This document shows positions 55,300-64,000 of a stretch of 64,000 nt of DNA, in pieces. The stretch is taken from the NCBI GenBank assembly GCA_948099385.1, contig CANUEZ040000182.1, forward strand, positions 19,593,501 to 19,657,500, written 5' to 3'. The notes beneath the pieces were generated by a model. The model worked only from the letters and a program-made list of their open reading frames with translations. It had not been told where the DNA came from and did no database searches. Both the position numbers and the translations under genes were made by a program. Positions within the stretch are counted from its first letter, which is position 1. The number at the start of each line of letters is the position of its first letter. Origin of the DNA: Fasciola hepatica. Lineage: Eukaryota; Platyhelminthes; Trematoda; Plagiorchiida; Fasciolidae.

Positions 55300-56857
55300 C
55301 TTTCCAGTGCTTTACGGTCAGGATTTGTAGAGAACTTTGATCTTACTTTCCGTCGGCTCAGGTCAGGTCAGGTCTGGTAGAGCTCAGTTCAATCAGGTTT
55401 GCAGGGCTGAGAGCAGCTTCCCAGGCCTTACAGTTTTTCAAACTAGTTACCTCCATATTCTCAAGGTGCTTCGATTTTACCCAGAGTCTTCTGTTTCTCG
55501 TAGGAGCGTCCCGAGGTCTTTCAGTAATACACGGACACAAGTCTCGGTCTTCCCGGAGCTTACGGTTATTTTGTTAAGTAAATATGTTCATTGAGCCGGA
55601 AGACCGTTCTGTGGGCAGCAGATCCGCTGAATAATGTGGGAGGGTATAGGGTACAAATCTTGACTGCCTTATTCATCTTTTGTTGAGGTATGCTGGAGGA
55701 CAGAAAAACGGACAAAGGTAGGGGCTCCATTCTTGTGGCACTTCGGTTAGAAAAACAGACAGCCAGGTTTTGAACGCAGCGCTAAGCGTGTGACCTTCGT
55801 CCGCTTCCAGGAATGTAAGACAATAAGTTTCTAGTTAGACCTCCTACTCTGCTCCATTCAATATGGTTGTGGAATCGATTAGCTAGTCATCAACTCTGCT
55901 TTACCGGTTCTTTTCATGGGCTACGTCTTGGTTGAGTTAACATTTTCCTTACTCACGCTTATTGCCGCATTTGGAGTCTTAGGAAGGCCCTATATAATAA
56001 TAAGACTCTGGTCTCCTCCAAATACTGAGCTTTTTGGTTGATAAGGTTCGCGTAAGTTGTTCTTCGTGACATCCCTATAGTACTAGTTCTGGTTTCAGGG
56101 AGGCCCGGGGCATGCTGTAATGAATGATCAAATGGTACTAGAGGCAGCCGAGTCAAATTTTCCAGGAGAACTGAGAAAACGTAAACATGTGGTGGAGTGA
56201 AGGAATAACCCTTCGATATACACATTAGTGGTAACTCCAAGCAAAGCTGGAATCAAGGTCAGGTGGTGAAACTGAACAACACCGGGTTGATCTGGCTGAA
56301 AAGATGGAGCATTTGAACAGATGAATCAGCAAAATACCAGAAAAAACAGGATCGTAGAAAGATAGATGAATATTTTGTGTGGCCGCGCGAAAAAGAGCTT
56401 TCGCACAATGGGTGTAAAGATGTGGCAAAGTTTACCACAATAAAGAGCTTTCGGCTGAAAACCAGACTATGAGGAATAATAGAATACCAGACGTGTAGTG
56501 AAGTAAATCATCCGACGCAACAACTTGAGTGTTAGGAACTTATCTTCCTTTGGGTTGATATATTTTCTTTGCGGATTTTGGAATGCTCTTTTCCACTTCA
56601 CTCTTGCAGACACTGTTTTGTGGTCATCCTTCTCTTCACGACCGAGGCAATTACACTTATCTTTCTTGGTCGTGCTTTCTTGGTAGTATAACTTTGCGGA
56701 CATTCAGTACAGTAATGATCCGCAATGACTCATGGCAATTTGTTTTATTACCGTCCGGTTTCGCTTGCTCGCTCACGTCGACTGATGGCAGAAGATCGGT
56801 ACGTGTATGTTGATCCATTGACTCCACGTTGAGGATATATTTTTTCAACCCTCCTCT
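55300..56857 (-). repeat. Right arm of large inverted repeat
   Basis: Mirror of 52,285-53,842 (see there). The same ORFs occur on opposite strands, e.g. 53,805-53,548 (minus) and 55,337-55,594 (plus), 85 identical residues. Beyond 56,857 the sequence is unrelated to the left flank. Confidence 0.92.
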
Positions 56858-59375
56858 CTCTCTCCATCCGAACATTATGGCCGCTACCGGGTTCAATTTT
56901 CAAGTTTGCTATGGACGCATTGTTATCGACGGAATCTAGCGGATTATCATCGGCTTTGTCGAAATTGTGGGACAGGGGGACAAATGCTACTGCCCGCCCC
57001 GAGACCTTGTGCTCAGCCTGGGCGCATTTATTCAAAGTCTGATCTTGTTTTATAAGGGCGAACACGCTCTTCGCATGTAATCATTATCGCTGCACCCATA
57101 TTTGATGGAAGGCTACGTCGTCCCTGCACGTCGTGTCTACCATCGATCTCAATTTCTGCATCCACTGTGGTGGACGCTTATCTCCTATTTAGACTACGGA
57201 AGGAACAAGCCGGTTAGTTTTCTTCTCCGAAGCAGCCATTCCTCTACTGGGGCTTCTCAAAGTGCTCCTTAGGTGTTACGATCCGCTTGGTTTGCCACAA
57301 TATTCCTGGTTCCTGCTATCATCTTGGCCAGGATAGCTGAGAGCGGCTTAGTATATCTGGATTGTTGACTACACAAACGAGCCTCCTGGAAGCGAGATTT
57401 GAGGACAATCCTGAGAACTCCCGGCTCTTTCGGTATGAAATCTGGTATGTTCATGTGAACTATTTGAACTCTGGTCCGTGATGGGGCTAGGGCTTTATGT
57501 CCATCTCGAAAAAATGCACTATGGAAATGAATTAGGTAGGAATTCCAAAAAATGTTGGCTACGCCTGATATGAAAACTATGGCAACATATACAAGCCAAA
57601 ATTGACCAGGGTAATAATGGCTACCAAAAAGAAAGTATACGGTTCTGCCTTGGAAAAACTTGTGCGGTTGGACGGGCTCAATCATGGTTTATAAATATTG
57701 GATAAGAAATTCAACTAATATCAGACCAAGCATGTGATCGGAAAAACAAACCAGAGCTACTGACTGTATGAAGCTGCAAACCAACTTCTTTGGACCTAAT
57801 TAGAGGCAGTGAATGGAACAAGCATATCAGTTACTGGAGGTCGCACTCGCTCAGCTTAAACAATCGCTTTCGTTGTGGGAGTCAACGAGAAAAGACCTGA
57901 GAATGACCACTGAGTGTATTCTCACGGGCCCTGAGAAAAGAGTCCGGTGTCTGGATCCCGCCGAGAAAATGGGACAGAAATAGCCCTGGCAGCTGCAGCG
58001 TACGCGAAATTTAAAGCCAAACAAGTGATGGGCGGAATGTGGCCAGCCGATCGTTATACCACGGGTCATGCTTTATTAATGAATTAAATGCTACTATTTG
58101 ACAGTTCCCGTATTTTAGTTGCTTCCATGGCCAGCGGCAATGGGACTGAACTTCATACAAAATTTAGGACCAATACTCTTTTAGATTGGTGGAGTGCTGC
58201 AGTTAACATGCAGAAGCTGCCTGCATCTCATATAATATTGATCATTTGGGGACTGTTAGCCATAATCAAGGTAAAATCTGAGCAATGTATCACTATCCTC
58301 TGGTGCTAAAGCTGTATCTATTGGCCCTTCTTCCTGGGTGCACTCTCACTCAGTCGTTAATGAGGTATCACAGTGTAGATTTCCTCACTCACATTCTCCG
58401 CTGTGTGTTGTTAAACTGTGGCCCTGGGTTACTATCATTTATCAAGAAATGTGTCCGCAGAAAGCTCGCACGGTACTGAGAACTGTGAGGTCACCCAATG
58501 AATAACTGCATAGTAGACCAGATAGTACCTTGAAAACTGTGAACAAAATGCAGTGCTTCATAGAACATGTATGAATATCACATAATTCGTGCAGTTCTTG
58601 CCAACGGAGTGAGTCAGCTGATCACGGGCTACGGTCGAAGCCTACGTATGGGCTGTGAGAAGGGAGTAGGTCTGCGGCGGTGCTGCATATCAAGAAGGCT
58701 AACAAAACATTTTCAAGTCAAACCCGGGTGGCTTTGGGAGCAGAATAGGACGGAAGTAGTGGCTCTTTTCAGGCATGCCTGGCCCCTACCTGTCATCCTG
58801 ATCTCGTGACACATTCGGACGCACGAGTCCTCAAACCCCGGTGAGTTGCTGACAGCCAGAATCTGATGTTGTGTGCACAGCTTCGGCTATTATCACGGCT
58901 TTTGTCAATCCTACTTTTCTCAAGCATCCAACATATTGCAGTTCCGCCCCAACTCGCAAGCTGGCCAGGGAATGAAAGGGATTATATATTAGCACTCAGT
59001 AGGCCAGGTACTAACTAAATCCCGAAAATGGCCTACGCAGCGGGCAACAGTCTAAGGGCTCTCACGGGTGTCAAGAGACCGAACGGAATAGTGGAGCTGC
59101 TGAAGGACGGTGTACTTCTGAACACATCCGATCAAGTCTACTTTTGAGGGGTCACCGGAGGCGATACTGGTTAGGGGGGCTAAAGGTTCAAAGGTCTGAA
59201 AGCAGAGCAGTCAGAAATGTTGTCTTAGTTGACGAAAACTAGTTGTCTTCACTGCAGGCAAATAAACAAAGCACAACCCTATGGCCGCTTTGGCGGGGCC
59301 TTTCAAACTGGCCGGGCTTTGATCCCCTCCTCCGTCATTGGGATTAATCCACACGTAGTCTATACACAGCAACAA
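56858..59375. other. No supported gene
   Basis: A 138-codon minus ORF (57,685-57,269) has two hydrophobic stretches near its start but no known motif and no conserved context. Others are shorter. I cannot assign any of them. Confidence 0.35.
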
Positions 59376-60185
59376 CTTTTGTGCTTGTCAACCTGCCTTT
59401 CGAGTCCTAAACATGATTCGAAAGTCCTTCCCGGGCATATCTACGGATGATTTCCCCATAATTTTCGGCACGTATATCCAAGCTCTGCTGGAGTACGGTA
59501 GTCAGATAGTGCACTCTGGTCTTGTCCGAGACCGTGAGATCCTAGAAGGAATTTAGCGGGCCTCCACCAAGGCAGTAAATGGTCTATCCCATCTACCTTA
59601 TCCCGTCCGCCTCTCACTCCTCAACCTCGATCCCCTTGACGTATGACGCGTAAGAGGTGATCTGTTTTTGATGTTCCACCCGTGTAAATCAAGTCAAAGC
59701 GATTGTTTCTTCTCCGTCTGTCCAGCCTCTTCTCTCCGTGGTCACAGCAGAAAAGTTTTCAAACCGAGGCCACGCACTTCACTAAGGATTAACTTTTTTA
59801 GCTATAGGGTTATTACTATGTGGATGCACTTCCGGAAGATATTGTTCTCTCGCAGAACAAAACTATCTTCAAGAAAAAGCTAGACCTCTACCTGGGTCTC
59901 CCAATAATTCCCTTTGTCAAAAAACAAACAAAATAGATGTATCTTATTGCATATATGTTCATGAATGCCGGAACCCCACTCAGCTTAAGGCACTGTCCAC
60001 AGTGAGACATTGCATGATGTTATGTGTATCTTGTTTTCGCTGCCACCCCCGCCCCCTCGCTTCTTTTTACTCTAGTTTCAGCTCGGTGAATCCGACAGAA
60101 GATCAAAGATTTCCTCAAGAACCGGGACAATTGGGCTCAAAGCCTCAAACCCATGTAGTACTTCAAGACTTCAAGACAACCTTGG
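59376..60185 (+). mobile_element. Family A non-LTR copy 2, 5'-truncated fragment with 3' UTR
   Basis: From AFRVLNMIR (near 59,390) the plus strand follows the C-terminal part of the intact ORF2 at 1.6-4.3 kb: DDFPIIFGTYI, EYGSQIVHSGLVRDREIL and the block around CPASSLRGHSRKVF, to the end of the ORF near 59,925. In-frame stops at about 59,547 (TAG, after the REIL segment) and 59,644 (TGA), plus a later frame change, make it a pseudogene. The 3' UTR shares TGTTCATGAATGCCG, the C-rich tract and CGGGACAATTGGGCT with copy 1, and ends in ACTTCAAGACTTCAAGACA, the same terminal repeat. Confidence 0.88.
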
Positions 60186-61240
60186 CTGCCATAACAATCA
60201 GTGTTCCAATAAGAAATGTCGGGGTACACTGGCGATTTGACGGAACTCATCAACATTGCAGTCCCACCGCGGAAGTTTATGGCAAAACAGGAAAAATAAT
60301 AGAGTGGATTTGCTCCAGAGCATTTGGAACACCAGGGCAATACCGCGCCTGATGGAAAGTGGCTCTTCAGCGACAGAAAACATCGAGCATGTGTATACCC
60401 ATTGTTCTCTGTTCGAATGTGCATTCACTCATTAGAAACTTGTGTGGTTTGGGAGACTCCGTCCTCCGTCTGTAATATGAGCAACTCGAGGTCATACTAC
60501 TGCAAGGAATCTGGCTTGGTGACCATGTTATTGACGAAATAATCGGCGTCGATGGTTTTGCCCGCTACCAAGCTGATCGTTCCTCGGTTCACAAAAAAAG
60601 CGGATGAGGGATTATCACTTACCTTGCACAGTTGATGAAAGTCCGTCAAAGCTGTACTGGTGCAGTGAAATTATTACACCAGTGTTTCGTGACCTTAAGT
60701 GAAACTAAACATATGAGTACATATCGTCCCAAGTCACTAAGAAAGCTTGTGTTTCTCTCACAGGGACCCCAGCATGTGTGTTTCCCTTTCTCCCACCCAC
60801 TATAGTTATAAAACTATTTATGCGCGCACGACTACCTGCCGGTCATTGGTTGTCCCTTACCTCGCTCGATTCTTGTGTAACCCAGTAAGCATCGACGCTG
60901 AGATAAGACAGAATTTATCGCCTTAGCTAATAAATTATCTCTTTGCGCTGCGTTTTTTTCATTTTATCCGTCAAATTCCTTTTTTGTGACGGCTGTGAGT
61001 ATAGCTATATGCTGCTGACTATTCATCCACCGGGGTGTCAAATATCCGTGGGCTCCCGGAGGCAACCGCACCAATCCACCCACAAACCTTAACCTAACCG
61101 TGCAGACTCTAGGCCTACAGAGGGCACAAGCTCAAAGATACAAGCATCCAGCCCACTCGAACTGAGCTCAAATTGTCAGAAAACTCACAATACGGTCCGA
61201 CCCACGCCCAATCGCACTCAATATAAAGCCTTCCCAGAGA
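60186..61240. other. Spacer; no supported gene
   Basis: No coding motif. The right half may include the 5' UTR of the family B copy that becomes recognisable at about 61.25 kb. Confidence 0.4.
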
Positions 61241-61244
61241 CCCA

Positions 61245-64000
61245 GTGGCCGGTTTCAACCCGTGTTCAGCACCATCACGTATGCCCTCACGGATAATACA
61301 GGTTGCCCCGATACCAAATACGGTGCCGGGCAGACCTTTCTCTTCACAACTGGCCCAACATGCCCTCGCTTCCGTGCACTACACCTCTCGAGACGAAGCA
61401 TTCGACTCTACCTCTCCGGGGGTCCTCCAAGACCCATATCACCACCAGGTTCAACCCTTTCTGTCGAACATTCCTAGTCTCCCACTTCCTCCTTCAGTGG
61501 GCTACCTCAGTGCAGTCCGCAACCTTGGCACAAGCTTCAACTTCCACCCCGCCCCCGGACCGCTCCCGCTTTTTCGTCCTTATCCCTCACTCAACTACAA
61601 TCTGCATATAGCACCAAGCCCCGGGCTAATGCACCAAATATCCATAAGTCCTTACCACCACTATCCCCCCTAGCTCCTTCCGCGCCTTACTTACCCCCTC
61701 CAGGATTCGGCCGTTTCAATTAGAACCCCCTAACCGCTCTTTAAATTACGCCCATCTTGAAAGCCCAGCAGCGCATTTAGTCACAGGCACAAACTCTTCA
61801 TCTGAAACGCGGTTGAATTGGGCCGAGCTTCAACTGCCCATCGTAAGCCACGTCTTATTCGGCGATCCTTCATCACTGATCACAATGAAATCACGGCTCT
61901 ATCTACTGAGAACCTAACCAAAAACACCTTGTCGCTCTCACTACTTAACGTCCGCTCTCTCCTCCCAAAATTGACCCTGCTTAGAGAGCTTGCATAAGAC
62001 CCACACCTTGACGTCTTACTAGTTACCGAGACGTGGCTGACGGATCACACCACATTAAACCACGTATCCATACCCGGCTATCAGGCCACTGCCAACAGTA
62101 GATCTGACTAAAGAGAAGGCGGCTGTATCATTTACACCAGACACATTCACGGCGAGTAGGTTCCATCATCCTATTCTAGACAACATTCCAGACTCGGTCT
62201 GGCTCACTATCAAAGAAGATCAAAAACTACTTCTCGTAGGATGTCTCTACCGTCCTCCGAAACCAGGGCATGCACGAGTTGACAGCAATAATAGACGCAT
62301 TCAACTATGTCTCTAACCTCCCAGTAACCGCTAATATTCTAGCTGGTGATTTCAACGTGCCTGAAATATGCTGGCATTCCATGACATCACCCCCAAAACT
62401 CCATGGTTTCCTTTCGTGTATCCATGTGGGTTTTTGGGTACAGCATGTTTTATCACCCACTCAAGGGAGAAATACATTAGACCTTATCTTCACTACTGGT
62501 ATCAAGAATTTAGATACCCAAATCTTAAGTCGCTTCACCGGTAGTGACCATAAGATGGTATCCTGTGTTTCTACTGCACCTTGGCCTCACACTGATAAGT
62601 CAGCGGAAAAACACCTTCCGTTAAACAATAAGCAATACCATGAGGCATGTTGGAATAGTCTACCCTCTTTTATCCGTTCCCTAAACTGGGACAAATTGCT
62701 TTTATCTAATCACCTAGAGATGGCGGCTGCCCAACTGTATACTAATCTATATTACTGCCTCGACAAAACCAATCCAGCCTCGGGGCTTACCACACGCAAA
62801 CAGCGGAACTCTCTAGATCGTCTTAACGGTGACCTAGCCAAACTCCGACGAAGATTCACTAAGACGAGGGACTTCTTTTCGTATCTTCAAATAATACGTA
62901 TATCCCGTATGATTAAACTGCGTTTGGACTCTTCTAAAAAGAAACGGAAACTAGATGCCTCAAGCCACCCAAACAAGGTGGAAGCACTGGCCGGGCTAAT
63001 GAAGGTCAGAAACAAGCAACCTAATCAAGACATCCCATATTTGAACTAAACAATAAATGCTTGCATGACCGTCTTTTGATTACGGAGGCTTTCAGCACCT
63101 ACTTTGCTTCCTCTTTAACGACGGATGACGCCACATCCATCCCCTTTCTAAATCCCGTGACATCAGTAACTTTCTCGACGGTAGTGTTCTACCCTGATGA
63201 GGTTTCAGTCCATGATGCAAGAACAAGACCGTTCTGCAGGCCAGGTCCGGATGCATTACCACTGGCCATTTTAAGTCGATGTGACGAAGACGTTCCAGTG
63301 TTGCTGACAAACATTCAATTTGTCACTCACGTGCAGTGTTGTCCCTTCTCAATGGAAAGCTTCAACTATCATGCCTATGCACAAAAGAGGATCACGTCTA
63401 GATCCAGTTTACTATCGGCCGGTGAACCACACCCCGGTCGTGTCCAGAATCATGGAGAGAATGATCAAGGAAAGGCTGACACGTCATCTCCTTAACCATA
63501 ATCTAATCAACGCTGGTCAGCATGGTTTTCTGAAAAACAGATCACGTGCGCCATGCATGACAGATTTCCTCAACCTAGTCACAGAGGCTGTCAATATTGG
63601 TAAATCGGCAATAGTGATCTTTATGGACATGACCAAGGCGTTCGACTGCGTATCCCACGTCCGGTTACTACAGAAGATCAAAACATATGGAATCGTGGAC
63701 CCGATGCTCTCTTGGTTTGCATCCTATTTATCAGCCCGAGACCAGGTTGTAAGTATAGGTGGAAATTTGTCCGAACCCCGTCCCGTAACTAGTGGGATGA
63801 TACAAGGTAGTGTACTGGGCCCATTACTGTTTCTAATGTACGTTAACGATATGTTTACCATTTTCCAACGGGAAGTTCTCTTCGTGTTCCCAGATGATAT
63901 CAAAATCGTGTACACTTTTGAGCCCGCGGCGTTAGCCCCTACCGTAGATGACATTACAAGGGAACTGCTCGCTCTCAGCTTCTGGAGTGATGATTGGAAA
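61245..64000 (+). pseudogene. Family B non-LTR retrotransposon ORF2, partly decayed, cut by window end
   Basis: A Pro-rich leader (61,245-61,673) precedes the endonuclease: LSLLNVRSLLPKL with the catalytic Asn (61,939-61,977), VTETWLTDH, GGCIIY, then a frameshift near 62,270. The 259-codon frame 62,270-63,049 carries LAGDFNVPEICW, NTLDLIFTT and GSDHKM. After another shift near 63,050 come RPGPDALPL and, from about 63,380, one open frame to the window end with HGFLKN, motif A FMDMTKAFDCVSH, motif B QGSVLGPLLFLMYVND and motif C FPDD where FADD is usual. Stops near 61,996, 62,108 and 62,155 break the endonuclease. The RT half looks well kept. It is the better of two family B copies (the other at 5.7-9.1 kb). 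Confidence 0.82.

Noticed and set aside
57269..57685. 138-codon minus ORF with hydrophobic stretches as a possible membrane protein
   Set aside because: Only composition supports it; no family motif and no neighbouring exon.
1..64000. CRISPR arrays, rRNA genes, bacterial operons
   Set aside because: No regularly spaced repeats, no rRNA signatures, and coding content is typical of eukaryotic retroelements.

Overview
The window is eukaryotic, repeat-dominated DNA. Every coding signal I can support belongs to a retroelement: non-LTR retrotransposons of the CR1/Jockey type, BEL/Pao LTR retrotransposons, a Penelope-like fragment and a tRNA-derived SINE. I found no convincing host gene, rRNA, tRNA or CRISPR array. 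The mix of CR1-like and BEL/Pao elements, plus a SINE that resembles flatworm tRNA-SINEs, suggests a metazoan genome and most likely a parasitic flatworm. That is an inference and was not tested by any search.

Layout. 1-4.3 kb (minus strand): the end of a non-LTR ORF1 broken by one stop codon, then the best-preserved non-LTR copy, with an 899-codon endonuclease/reverse transcriptase ORF2 that is 5'-truncated. 5.7-9.1 kb (plus): a decayed copy of a second non-LTR family (family B), split by a SINE. 9.1-12.4 kb: pyrimidine-rich DNA without genes. 12.4-21 kb (minus): a head-to-tail run of decayed elements, namely an RT fragment, a Penelope-like RT fragment, an EN+RT copy, an RT C-terminus, and a further RT copy with its 3' end. 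24.8-28.9 kb (minus): a 4.1-kb LTR element (BEL1) with near-identical LTRs and one long intact ORF from which the RT core has been deleted. 38.5-39.3 kb (plus): an ancient fragment of the 1-4 kb family. 41.6-48.3 kb (minus): a 6.7-kb BEL/Pao element (BEL2) with 377-bp LTRs that differ at two sites, but with gag-pol broken by three stops and two frameshifts. 48.8-50.1 kb (plus): a decayed RT copy. 52.3-56.9 kb: a large inverted repeat with about 1.5-kb arms that look identical around a 1.5-kb spacer. 59.4-60.2 kb (plus): a 5'-truncated copy of the 1-4 kb family. 61.2-64 kb (plus): a family B copy that runs off the window.

How the parts relate. The intact ORF2 at 1.6-4.3 kb shows the machinery for target-primed reverse transcription. 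BEL2 carries all BEL/Pao domains (gag, zinc knuckles, protease, RT, RNase H, integrase) in broken form. BEL1 lacks the RT core and integrase, so it would depend on an autonomous relative such as an unbroken BEL2-type element. The two most unusual items are the near-perfect inverted repeat at 52.3-56.9 kb and the BEL1 derivative that keeps an uninterrupted gag-protease-RNase H fusion ORF.
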